The position numbers and the translations under genes were made by a program. Source: Bog-473 sp963717455 (GTDB taxonomy: Bacteria; Actinomycetota; Acidimicrobiia; Acidimicrobiales; RAAP-2). Taken from it: 64,000 nucleotides of DNA. Of this stretch, positions 10,760 to 18,662 are shown piece after piece. The first letter of the stretch is position 1. Each line of letters starts with the position of its first letter. The stretch spans positions 1,736,001-1,800,000 of the forward strand of contig OY970336.1 of assembly GCA_963717455.1 (NCBI GenBank). The letters run 5' to 3'. The notes under the pieces are model-generated. The model was given only the letters and a program-made list of their open reading frames with translations. It was not told where the DNA came from and ran no database searches.

Positions 10760-11923
10760 ATGGACTTCAACTACAGCGAAGAGCAAGAGGCCGTCCGCCA
10801 GCTGGCGGGCCAGATCTGCGGTGAGCGCTCGACCCACGAGCGGCTGAAGCAGGTGGAGGCCGACGCCGGTGACGAGGGCCCGTTCGACCGGGACTTGTGG
10901 CGGGAGCTGGCCGGTGCCGGGCTGCTCGGCATCCACCTGGACGAGGAGTTCGGGGGTGCGGGCCTCGACTTCGTGGCCGCCTGCCTGGTCATAGAGGCGG
11001 TCGGTCGCACGGCGGCCTACGTGCCGGTGGTCGAGTCCATGGTCTACGGCGCGGTGCCCATCGCCCGCTTCGGCACCGACGCGCAACGCACGGCCTGGCT
11101 GCCGGGCGTGGCGGCCGGGGAGACCATCCTCACCGCGGCCATGGCCGAACTGGTCGGCGAGGTGATCCTGCCCGGCGGGACCGAGCCGACCACGACGGCC
11201 ACGGCACAGCCGGACGGCTCCTGGCTGCTCACGGGCACGAAGGCGTGCGTTCCCGCCGCATTCGTGGCCGACGCCATGCTCGTACCGGCCACGTGCCAGG
11301 CGCCGGACGGGACCCCCACGGGCGTCGGGGTCTTCGTCGTCGACACCGGCGCCGAGGGCCTCACCCTGACGCGGCAGACGACGACGACGGGGCGTCCCGA
11401 GGCGATCGCAGAGCTGGCCGGCGTCACGGTGGGCGCCGAGCGCCTGCTCGGTCAGGAGGCCGACGGCGCCGCGGTGATCGACGCCATCACCGAGCACGCG
11501 ACGACGGCGCTCTGCATCGAGGAGGCCGGCGCGTGCGCCGCCGCGCTCGAGCTCACCGCGGCGTACACCAAGACGCGGGTGCAGTTCGACAAGCCGATCG
11601 CGACGTTCCAGGCCGTCGGCCAGCGCGCCGCGGACGCCTACGTCGACACCGAGGCCATCAGGCTCACGGCGTGGCAGGCCGCCTCCCGTCTCGCCGCGGG
11701 GCTGCCGGCGGCGTCCGAGGTGGCCATCGCCAAGTACTGGGCCGCCGAGGGTGGCCAGCGTGTCGTGCACGCGGCGTCCCACCTCCACGGCGGCGTGGGT
11801 GTCGACCGCGACTACCCGCTGCACCGCTACTTCCTCCTCACCCGCCAGATCGAGCTGACGCTTGGTGGGGCCACCGAGAGTCTGCGCCGCCTCGGGCGGA
11901 TGCTGGCCGACGAGCCCGTCTAG
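10760..11923 (+). CDS. fadE27: acyl-CoA dehydrogenase, FadE27/ChsE5-like partner subunit
   Basis: The 387-aa protein starts MDFNYSEEQEAVRQLAG and has the divergent pattern of the second subunit of heteromeric Actinobacteria acyl-CoA dehydrogenases: KTRVQFDKPIATFQAVGQR, HAASHLHGGVGVDRDYPLHR and LGGATESLRRLGRML. These correspond to FadE27 (ChsE5), whose signature HVHGGVGVD..HPVHRYF is nearly the same. In these enzymes each heterodimer forms one FAD site. Residues that normally bind FAD in the central domain (the YTEP..GTD loop of the partner) are missing here, as expected for this subunit. It sits 25 bp after the fadE26-like gene and the pair should be co-translated. Confidence 0.83.
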   Translation: MDFNYSEEQEAVRQLAGQICGERSTHERLKQVEADAGDEGPFDRDLWRELAGAGLLGIHLDEEFGGAGLDFVAACLVIEAVGRTAAYVPVVESMVYGAVPIARFGTDAQRTAWLPGVAAGETILTAAMAELVGEVILPGGTEPTTTATAQPDGSWLLTGTKACVPAAFVADAMLVPATCQAPDGTPTGVGVFVVDTGAEGLTLTRQTTTTGRPEAIAELAGVTVGAERLLGQEADGAAVIDAITEHATTALCIEEAGACAAALELTAAYTKTRVQFDKPIATFQAVGQRAADAYVDTEAIRLTAWQAASRLAAGLPAASEVAIAKYWAAEGGQRVVHAASHLHGGVGVDRDYPLHRYFLLTRQIELTLGGATESLRRLGRMLADEPV

Positions 11924-11981
11924 ACCGCGACCGAGACGCATGGGCGCGCGGCGGAGCGCGCCTCGCGGGCGCGATCTACGA

Positions 11982-12617
11982 CTACGACGACGGGTTCGAC
12001 AGGCCGAGGCCGTAGCCGGCGAGGAACAGGCCCGCTTCGTCGTGGCGGGGGTACGCACCGGCCAGTCGATGGAAAGCGGGGGAGTGGTCGGGATGGGTGA
12101 GATGCGCGACCTCGTGTACCAGCACCGAGTCGAGCACCCACTCGGGCACCGCACGCAGGCGGTGCGACACGCGGATGTCGCCGGAGTAGTACGAGCACGA
12201 GCCCCATCGGGCCGACTGGTTGGTGACCCAACGAACGGACGCGGGGCGGGCACCGACGAGGTAGCGGTCGCTCAGGGCAATCGCCCGTGCCAGGAGCTCG
12301 TCGTCACCGAGACGCGACTGCGGGTGGCGGGTCATGAGCCGCTTGACGAGCCAGTCGACCGTCTTCTGTCGTGACTCGAGGTCGAGGTGGGCGGGCACGG
12401 ACACGACGATCCGCCCGCCCACCCACTTCGCCTCCGATGTCTTCTTGCGACGGGCGCTGACGCGGACCTCGACCTCGACCTCGGGCCCGGGGGCGACGGC
12501 AGCGGCCTCGCCGTGTCTCCACCCGGTGGACGACGGCGGTTCCGCAGGCACCTCCACGCCGGGAGGCTCAGCGGGCGGGTCGGACCCGAAGAGGTCGGAG
12601 ACGTCGAAGAGGGTCAT
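11982..12617 (-). CDS. YgjP-type metal-dependent hydrolase (M48/DUF45)
   Basis: The protein of ~211 aa carries the zinc-metallopeptidase motif HEVAHLTHPDHSPAFH, with the third ligand region downstream, preceded by NQSARWGSCS and the RVSHRLRAVPEWVLDSVLVHE segment typical of the YgjP/DUF45 (SprT-like) family. The family's substrates are mostly unknown. The N-terminal ~70 residues are Pro/Glu-rich and low-complexity. ATG 12617 (MTLFDVSDLF) was taken; an ATG at 12626 three codons upstream is equally possible since neither has a clear ribosome site. It converges on the fadE27-like gene. Confidence 0.85.
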   Translation of the reverse strand: MTLFDVSDLFGSDPPAEPPGVEVPAEPPSSTGWRHGEAAAVAPGPEVEVEVRVSARRKKTSEAKWVGGRIVVSVPAHLDLESRQKTVDWLVKRLMTRHPQSRLGDDELLARAIALSDRYLVGARPASVRWVTNQSARWGSCSYYSGDIRVSHRLRAVPEWVLDSVLVHEVAHLTHPDHSPAFHRLAGAYPRHDEAGLFLAGYGLGLSNPSS

Positions 12618-12769
12618 GCACGGCATTGTTGCGGATTCGTGTGACCGTTCCGTGCATGCCTGGTCAGCACCGTCTGCAGTGGCTGATGCAGAGGGCGCCG
12701 GCCTGCCCGACACGGCATGAGGCGAGACCGGCGCTGGCCGGCCGTGCGCGTGAATCAGCTGGCCTTATG

Positions 12770-13352
12770 TCAGGTCGTCGACGTCGGTGCCGGCTGGTTC
12801 GCCAGGCGGTTGTTGGGATCACGCAGCACCACCGTGCTGGCGATGTGATCGGCCAAGCACTTTCGCTCCCGTCCGGTCACCATGAGGATGAACGAGAGAA
12901 GCTCGGTGATGATGCTCAAGATTCCGGTGACGATTCCGCCGACGACCTCCCGCAGCACCATTCGCCACCAGGTGGCGTTGCGCCCGGTTTCGGGATACCA
13001 CGTCCGCATGCCCAGCACCTGCTGCGTGGGCGTCTGCCCCCGGCCCCACACGATCAGACCCCAGATCACGTAGCCGATGCCGAGCGTGACGATGGCCAGG
13101 GGGATGGCCAAGAACCAAGAGCCGATGCGCCGGCCGACGGTTGCCAGCTCGGTGCCTTCGGGAAGGTTGAGGCCGCTGACCTGGTCGGAGTACATGCCGG
13201 GGGGCGAAGCGGGACCTACCCTCGGTGCCTCGCCATAACCGGGAGGCGGAGGCGGAGGCGGGGGTGGAGGCGGAGGAGCGGTTGGCGGTGGCACCGCAGG
13301 CGGCTCAACGGCCGCGGGTTCTTCCGTTGGAGTGGGAGGTACGTCGGTCATG
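12770..13352 (-). CDS. RDD-family membrane protein with a polyproline N-terminus
   Basis: The ~193-aa protein begins MTDVPPTPTEEPAA and has a ~50-residue Pro-rich segment including about twelve consecutive prolines, then an RDD domain: RRIGSWFLAIPLAIVTLGIGY, GRGQTPTQQVLGMRTW and a second hydrophobic segment (VVGGIVTGILSIITELLSFIL), ending DHIASTVVLRDPN. RDD proteins are small membrane proteins, some of which work as Na+/H+ or other transporters; most have no known role. The QTPTQQVLGM stretch is the clearest family mark. It stands alone, without an obvious operon partner. Confidence 0.85.
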
Positions 13353-13487
13353 GCTGCCCCCTCTGTCGACTCGATCACTCGACAGTAGCTCGCGTGCACT
13401 CAGATCGCGCTGGTGACGGCCGAAGGGGAAGTGGGCCAGGCCTGAGTGAAAGGGCCTGAGGGAGAGGTTACGCCTCCCGCGTCACAA

Positions 13488-14525
13488 CTAGCCGAGCACG
13501 AGGTCGGCCATGGTGCGCAAGGTGGCCACGTCGCCGTTGATGAGCATGGTCGTGGCGCGCGACTCGCGCCACGCCTCGAGGTCGTCGCGGATCTTCTCCA
13601 CGGGGCCGACGAGCGCGATGTCCTCCACCATGGAGGTGGGCACGGCCGCCGCGGCGTCGTCCTTGCGTCCGTCGAGGTAGGCATCCTGGATCTTGTGGGC
13701 CGCTTCCTCGTAGCCCATGCGGGCGAACACGTCGAAGTGGAAGTTCATCTCCTTCGCCCCCATGCCGCCGATGTAGAGGGCGAGGGAAGGCCGGAACCCG
13801 TCCGCCGCCGCCTCGGTGTCGTCGTTGATGACGGTGGGCGCGAAGGCCAGCACCTCGAAGTCGGCCGCGCTCCGGCGCGCCCCCGGCCGGGCGAAGCCCG
13901 CGTCGAGCGACGCCTCGAAGGAGGACATCGCCCGCGGGGAGAAGAAGATGGGGAACCAGCCGTCGGCGATCTCGGCCGCCAGGGCGACGTTCTTGGGGCC
14001 CTCTGCTCCCAAGATGATGGGGACGTCGGCCCGCAGCGGGTGCACGATCGGCTTGAGCGGCTTGCCCAGCCCGGTGCCGCCTGGATAGGGCAGCGGGTAG
14101 TGCGGCCCGTCGTTGGTCACCGGCTTCTCGCGGGCGAGGACCTGGCGGACGATGTCGACGTACTCGCGGGTGCGGGCGAGCGGGGCGGGGAAGGGCTGGC
14201 CGTACCAGCCCTCGACCACCTGGGGGCCCGACACGCCGAGCCCGAGGACGAAGCGGCCGCCGGAGAGGTGGTCCATCGTCAGGGCCGCCATGGCCATGGC
14301 CGTCGGGGTGCGCGCCGAGAGCTGGCACAGCGAGGTGCCGAGGCGGACCCGCTCGGTCTGTGAGCCCCACCAGGCCAGCGGGGTCAGGGCGTCGGAGCCG
14401 TAGGACTCCGCCGTCCAGACGGAGTCATAACCGAGGCGGTCGGCCTCCCGCACCAGCTCCACCGCGTTCGGGGGCGGACCTGATCCCCAGTAGCCCAGCT
14501 GCAGGCCGATCTTCATCGTCTTCAC
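13488..14525 (-). CDS. luciferase-like (LLM) F420-dependent oxidoreductase
   Basis: The ~345-aa protein has the TIM-barrel features of LLM-class F420- or FMN-dependent oxidoreductases: MKIGLQLGYWGSGPPPNAVE at the start, ADRLGYDSVWTAESYGSDALT (about 30-50), LSGGRFVLGLGVSGPQVVEGWYG (about 95-115) and PIILGAEGPKNV. The GTG at 14525 (VKTMKIG) was chosen because an AGAGGAG ribosome site lies 6 bases before it; the ATG at 14516 is the alternative. It is followed upstream on the same strand by a second LLM gene and a cyp125-like gene, so it may be the last gene of a steroid-oxidation operon. The substrate cannot be told from sequence. Confidence 0.85.
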   Translation of the reverse strand: MKTMKIGLQLGYWGSGPPPNAVELVREADRLGYDSVWTAESYGSDALTPLAWWGSQTERVRLGTSLCQLSARTPTAMAMAALTMDHLSGGRFVLGLGVSGPQVVEGWYGQPFPAPLARTREYVDIVRQVLAREKPVTNDGPHYPLPYPGGTGLGKPLKPIVHPLRADVPIILGAEGPKNVALAAEIADGWFPIFFSPRAMSSFEASLDAGFARPGARRSAADFEVLAFAPTVINDDTEAAADGFRPSLALYIGGMGAKEMNFHFDVFARMGYEEAAHKIQDAYLDGRKDDAAAAVPTSMVEDIALVGPVEKIRDDLEAWRESRATTMLINGDVATLRTMADLVLG

Positions 14526-14560
14526 GCGCGGCTCCTCTCGCGGTCCATTCCCCGGAGTGC

Positions 14561-15466
14561 TCAGAACTTGGCGACGATCTCGTCGGCGAACCAGCGCACC
14601 GCGGCCAGGCGCGCCGACAACGCCTCGTCGTCGGGTGTGCCGGGCGCGACGTCGACGCCCATCCACGGCGCGCACACGAAGTCGGTCACTCCGGCGTCGG
14701 CGAAGCGGCGGTACAGGTCCACGTCGGGCCGCTCGTTGATGGAGAGGTAGATCGTGAAGTCCCTCTCGTCACGGCCGGCCTTCTTGAGGGCGTCGTGCAG
14801 CTCGGCCAGGTGCATCCAGGCCTCGTCCTCGCGGTAGGCGCCGGCGGCGATCCAGCCGTCGCACAGCGCCGCTGTCCGGCGCAGGGCGACGCGGGAGTGA
14901 CCGCCTCCGATGATGGGGATCGGAGCGGTGGGCGTCGGCTCCATCTGGCACTCGGGCACGTCGTAGTAGTCGCCGTGGAACTCCACCCAGCCGCCGCTCC
15001 ACAGCGCGCGCAGGGCCACGATCATCTCGTCCAGCCGTTTGCCCCGGCTGGCGAAGTCCTGCCCGGTCTGGTCGAACTCCTCCTTGCACCAGCCCACTCC
15101 GACGCCGAGGCGCAGGCGGTTGTCGGACAGGACGGCGGTCGTCCCCACCGACTTGGCCACCGTCATCAGGTCGCGCACCGGCGCGATGTACACACCGGTC
15201 GTGAAGAGCAGGTTCTCCGTCGCGCCGGCCAGTGCCGAGATCACGCACATCGGGTCGGGCCACGCCGTCTCGGCGCCCCAGCTCGGCGCGCCGTCCTCGC
15301 GCGCCGAGTAGGTGTAGCGCGACTCCAGGCGGCGCGGGTTGAACAGGTGGTCGGAGACGTACATGCCGCCGTAGCCCAGCTCGTCGCACACCTTGGCCAG
15401 GGGGATGATCTGGCGCGTCGGGAGGAAGGCGACGGCCTGGTGGAAGCGCACTGCGTGCTCGGTCAC
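14561..15466 (-). CDS. luciferase-like (LLM) F420-dependent oxidoreductase
   Basis: The ~301-aa product is a second LLM-class oxidoreductase: VTEHAVRFHQAVAFLPTRQI at the start, CDELGYGGMYVSDHLFNP, TGVYIAPVRDLMTVAKSVGT, LGVGVGWCKEEFDQTGQDF (the LGxGxGW..EE signature) and PIPIIGGGHS. It resembles TIGR03619-type F420-dependent enzymes. The GTG at 15466 is 8 bp after the stop of the cyp125-like gene, which points to co-transcription from the KstR-boxed promoter upstream of the P450. A longer open frame continues upstream, but there it only shadows the P450. Confidence 0.85.
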   Translation of the reverse strand: MTEHAVRFHQAVAFLPTRQIIPLAKVCDELGYGGMYVSDHLFNPRRLESRYTYSAREDGAPSWGAETAWPDPMCVISALAGATENLLFTTGVYIAPVRDLMTVAKSVGTTAVLSDNRLRLGVGVGWCKEEFDQTGQDFASRGKRLDEMIVALRALWSGGWVEFHGDYYDVPECQMEPTPTAPIPIIGGGHSRVALRRTAALCDGWIAAGAYREDEAWMHLAELHDALKKAGRDERDFTIYLSINERPDVDLYRRFADAGVTDFVCAPWMGVDVAPGTPDDEALSARLAAVRWFADEIVAKF

Positions 15467-15474
15467 GGCCTGCC

Positions 15475-16728
15475 TCAGCGGGCCCGGGCGGGGAGCGGCG
15501 TGCCCCCGACGGGGGCCGACGGCGCGAACGCGATGGGGACGTGCTTGGTCCCGTTGATGAAGTTCGACTGCAGGCGTTGGACCTCGCCGTCGAGGCGGAT
15601 GTCGGGGATGCGGTCGAGCAGGCGGTCGAACATCACCATGATCTCCATGCGGGCCAGGTTCGCCCCGAGGCAGAAGTGCGGGCCGCCGCCGCCGAAGGCG
15701 ATGTGGTTGTTGGGGGACCGGGTGACGTCGAAGGTGTCGGGGCTCTCGAAGGCCGACTCGTCGCGGTTGGCCGAGGTGTGCCAGAACACGACCTTGTCGC
15801 CCTCCTTGATCTGCTGGCCGTGCAGCTCCATGTCCGTCGTGGCCGTGCGGCGGAAGTGCATGACGGGGGTGACGTAGCGCAGCATCTCCTCGACGGCGCC
15901 CGGGAGCAGCGAGCGGTCCCGGCGCAGGAGCTCCCACTGGTCCGGGTGCTCGAAGAAGGCCGTCATGGCGCCCGACATCAGGTTCCGGGTCGTCTCGTTG
16001 CCCGCCACGACGAGGAGCATGAAGAAGAGGTCGAGCTCGAACTGGTCCAGCTTCTCGCCTTCCACCTCGGCCTCGAGGAGGACCGAGATCAGGTCCTGCT
16101 TCGGCTCGAGCCGCCGGTTGGAGGCCAGTTCCTCGGCGTAGGCGTACACCTGCATGGCGGCCTCGCCCGGGTCGGTGCCGGGGATCTGGTACTCGGGGTC
16201 CTCGGAGCCGATCATGCGGTTCGACCAGTCGAAGACCATGCGCCGGTCCTCCTGGGGGACGCCGAGCAGCTCCGCGATGACGAGCAAGGGGAGCTCGGCA
16301 GAGATCTCCTCCACGAAGTCGGCCGTCCCGCGCTCGCACACCGAGTCGATGATGCCGTCGGCGTACCCGATGATCTGCCGCTCGAGGTCCCGCACCATCT
16401 TCGGGGTGAAGCCCTTGTTGACCAGGCGGCGGTACCGCGTGTGCATGGTCGGGTCCATGTTGACCATCATCAGCTGCTGCTGGGCCAGCTGGTCGTCGTC
16501 CATCTCGTGGAAGAGCGACGTGCGGCGGGCCGAGGAGAAGTGCTCCCAGTCCCGGTTCACGTGCACGCAGTCGTCGTAGCGCGTGATGGCCCAGAAGCCG
16601 CCCCGGGGCGCCACATCCTCGGGGTGCCAGTAGACGGGCGCCTCCCGGCGGAGCTCTGCGAACCAGTGGTAGGGCACCCCGCCCACGAAGTTGCGCCCGT
16701 CGGTCAGATCGATCTCGTCGAGACCCAT
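15475..16728 (-). CDS. cyp125: cytochrome P450, CYP125/CYP142-like
   Basis: The 417-aa protein is a bacterial P450 with the I-helix oxygen-activation motif AGNETTRN (about 240), the ExxR pair and the heme loop FGGGGPHFCLGANLAR with Cys near 353. The C-terminal LQSNFINGTKHVPIAF matches the SGWLNGIKHW region of CYP125, and the NMDPTMHTRYRRLVNKGFTP segment is also CYP125/142-like. In mycobacteria CYP125 oxidises C26 of cholesterol to the acid, starting side-chain degradation. The ATG at 16728 has a GGGG-rich ribosome site. The gene diverges from the igr-like operon with a KstR-like box 71 bp upstream, as in the mycobacterial locus where cyp125 adjoins fadE28/29. CYP142 is the main alternative. 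Confidence 0.8.
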   Translation of the reverse strand: MGLDEIDLTDGRNFVGGVPYHWFAELRREAPVYWHPEDVAPRGGFWAITRYDDCVHVNRDWEHFSSARRTSLFHEMDDDQLAQQQLMMVNMDPTMHTRYRRLVNKGFTPKMVRDLERQIIGYADGIIDSVCERGTADFVEEISAELPLLVIAELLGVPQEDRRMVFDWSNRMIGSEDPEYQIPGTDPGEAAMQVYAYAEELASNRRLEPKQDLISVLLEAEVEGEKLDQFELDLFFMLLVVAGNETTRNLMSGAMTAFFEHPDQWELLRRDRSLLPGAVEEMLRYVTPVMHFRRTATTDMELHGQQIKEGDKVVFWHTSANRDESAFESPDTFDVTRSPNNHIAFGGGGPHFCLGANLARMEIMVMFDRLLDRIPDIRLDGEVQRLQSNFINGTKHVPIAFAPSAPVGGTPLPARAR

Positions 16729-16798
16729 GGGCCCCCCTTTCGGGCACCACGGCCGGCCGCCGCGCGGCGCCAGATGCCAGGCCATTCGAGCCAATTTC

Positions 16799-16812
16799 TA
16801 GAACGTGTGTCA
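16799..16812. promoter_or_regulatory. KstR-like operator (one mismatch)
   Basis: TAGAACGTGTGTCA matches TnnAACnnGTTnnA except for G in place of the third T. It lies 71 bp upstream of the cyp125-like start codon, where an operator for that gene would be expected. Assignment as a KstR site is inference from the family of five similar sites in the window. Confidence 0.5.
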
Positions 16813-16895
16813 GTGATCATAGGCACAGACTCGCGGCCGGGGTTCGTGCCCGGAGGGATCGGCCAGGGGGTACGTTCCCGCAGCAGCGGGCGCCA

Positions 16896-16928
16896 TCCCC
16901 CTCTTTCGGGCCGAGCGAAAGAGGGGGA
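16896..16928. repeat. 12-bp perfect inverted repeat (hairpin)
   Basis: TCCCCCTCTTTC at 16896-16907 is perfectly repeated in inverted form at 16917-16928 around a 9-base loop. The right arm supplies the G-rich run that would be the ribosome site of the decayed Anbu gene. There is no T-run after it, so it is not a classical intrinsic terminator on either strand. It may be a protein-binding site, an RNA hairpin covering the ribosome site, or an insulator between the divergent promoters. Confidence 0.6.
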
Positions 16929-16933
16929 ATCCG

Positions 16934-17340
16934 TTGACCGACTGCCTGGCCCTGCGCCTCGACGACGGAATGGTGGTCCTGGCCGGCACGCGCACCAACG
17001 CCGGGGTCGACGCCGCCGCCCGTTCCTCCAGATCGGAGAGAGCACGTACGCGAAGTTCATGCTCGAGCTGGCCGTCGAGGCCGACGTCGACCTCGTGACC
17101 GCCGCCACGATCGCGCTGGGGGTCGATGATGAGCACGGCGTGGGCGAACCCTGTCCGTGGGGCCGCCCTACGACGTCGGCATCTACCTCGACGACTCCCG
17201 CACGATCAGCGAGTTCCGCATCGAGAGCGACTCGCCCTGCTCCACAAGCTCAGCCAGGTCTGGGAGCGCCAGCTCCTCGACGGCGTCGCCCAGCTCCCGC
17301 CGATCACCGAGGATGACGTGACGGACGTGCGGAGCCGGTC
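16934..17340 (+). pseudogene. Decayed Anbu proteasome-type protease (COG3484)
   Basis: From TTG 16934 the frame reads TDCLALRLDDGMVVLAGTRT and NAGVD, the start of Anbu, a bacterial relative of the proteasome beta subunit with an N-terminal catalytic threonine. Then ~120-150 residues of the normal core are missing and the sequence jumps to FLQIGESTYAKFMLELAVEA, then across further frame changes to MMSTAWAN, SVGPPYDVGIYLDDSRTI and LLHKLSQVWERQLLDGVAQL, the C-terminal part of the same family. One large internal deletion plus at least three frameshifts make this a clear pseudogene. It lies in the control region between cyp125 and fadE29. The 3' limit is approximate. Confidence 0.75.
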
Positions 17341-17407
17341 CTCGCACGCCCCTCAATGGACGACGACGACCTCCGCAACGACCAGCCGGCGGCCGGGCCG
17401 CCAGAAA

Positions 17408-17421
17408 GAGAACGTGTTACA
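17408..17421. promoter_or_regulatory. KstR-like operator (one mismatch)
   Basis: GAGAACGTGTTACA matches TnnAACnnGTTnnA except the first base. It lies 63 bp upstream of the fadE29-like start at the head of the igr-like operon. The core AGAACGTGTT is shared with the site upstream of cyp125 about 600 bp away, so the two divergent units probably answer to the same repressor. Confidence 0.6.
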
Positions 17422-17484
17422 GTTTTGGCCGAAGCGCGGCCTTGACCTGGCAGGGACCGCGGAGTGCACGCGAGGCTGCCAACG

Positions 17485-18662
17485 ATGTTCCTCGAAGAAA
17501 GCCCCGAACAGCAGCGGCTGCGCGCCGAGTTGCGTGGCTACTACGCCGAACTGCTGACCGAAGAGGTGCGGTCCGGCCTGGCCGAGGGAGGCGAGGGGGG
17601 CGCCGCCTGGCGCGAGGTGGTGCGCCAGATCGGCAAGGACGGCTGGCTGGGCATCGGATGGCCGACCGAGTTCGGCGGGCAGGGCCGGCCGGCGACCGAC
17701 CAGTTCATCTTCTTCGACGAGACGAGGCGCGCGGGCGCCCCCTTCCCCTTCGTCACCATCAACACGGTGGGGCCGACCGTCATGCGTTTCGGAACCGACG
17801 AGCAGAAGTCCTACTTCCTGCCCAAGATCCTGGCGGGCGAGGTCAACTTCGCCATCGGCTACACCGAGCCCGAGGCGGGCACCGACCTGGCCTCGCTGCG
17901 CACGCGGGCGGTGCGTGACGGCGAGGAGTACGTGGTCAACGGGGCCAAGATCTTCACCAGCGGTGCCGACCAGGCCGACTACATCTGGCTTGCCGTGCGC
18001 ACCGAACCCGACGTCCCCAAGCACAAGGGCATCTCGATCCTGTGCGTGCCGACGACGACGCCGGGATTCGAGTGGTCGATCATCAACACGGTCGGTGGCC
18101 TCACGACGACGCAGACCTTCTACGACAACGTGCGCGTCCCCGTGTCCAACCGGGTGGGGGACGAGAACGAGGGCTGGCGCATGATCACCACGCAGCTCAA
18201 CCACGAGCGGGTGGGTCTGGCCGCCTGGAGCGGGCTGGCCCTCTCCCTCTACGAGGACATCGTGGCCTGGGCGGCGACGCAGCCGACCGACGACGGCAAG
18301 ACGCTGATCGACCAGGGCTGGGTGCAGATGGATCTCGCCAAGTGCCACGCCGAGCTCGAGGCGATGTGGCTCCTCAACTGGCGCATGGCGGTGCATGTGG
18401 CGGAGGGCGAGCTCACCGGTGCGGAGTCGTCGTCGATCAAGGTCTTCGGGACCGAGCGGATCATCGAGGTGGCGCGGCTGCTGTCGGGCGTGGTGGGCGC
18501 GGCGGGATACCTGATGCCGGGTTCGCCGGGGGCCCTGCTGCGCGGGCGCCTGGAGGCGACGGGGCGCCAGGCGCAGGTCAACACGTTCGGGGGTGGAGTG
18601 AACGAGGTCCAACGGGAGATCGTGGCCTCCGCCGGGCTGGGCATGACGCGGGGGCGCGGTGA
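17485..18662 (+). CDS. fadE29: acyl-CoA dehydrogenase, FadE29/ChsE2-like subunit (frameshift at the 3' end)
   Basis: The ~392-codon gene begins MFLEESPEQQRLRAELRGYY and shares with FadE29 (ChsE2) the blocks GWLGIGWPTEFGGQGRP, FAIGYTEPEAGTDLASLRTR, DADYIWLA-like and NTFGGGVNEVQREIVASAGL. With a FadE28-type partner it dehydrogenates the C22 steroid 3-carbon side-chain CoA ester. The frame lacks a stop at the expected place and runs on to 19173 through the next gene as low-complexity Arg/Gly/Pro sequence. One added G in the G-run at 18650-18654 would give a TGA at 18660-18662 that overlaps the GTG of chsH2, the usual coupling in this operon. I therefore place the true end at 18662 and read the defect as an indel. 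Confidence 0.8.

Noticed and set aside
14561..16750. A 729-residue minus-strand frame joining P450 and LLM sequence
   Set aside because: The upstream part is a shadow of the P450 gene in another frame. Only the 3' part from 15466 is real.
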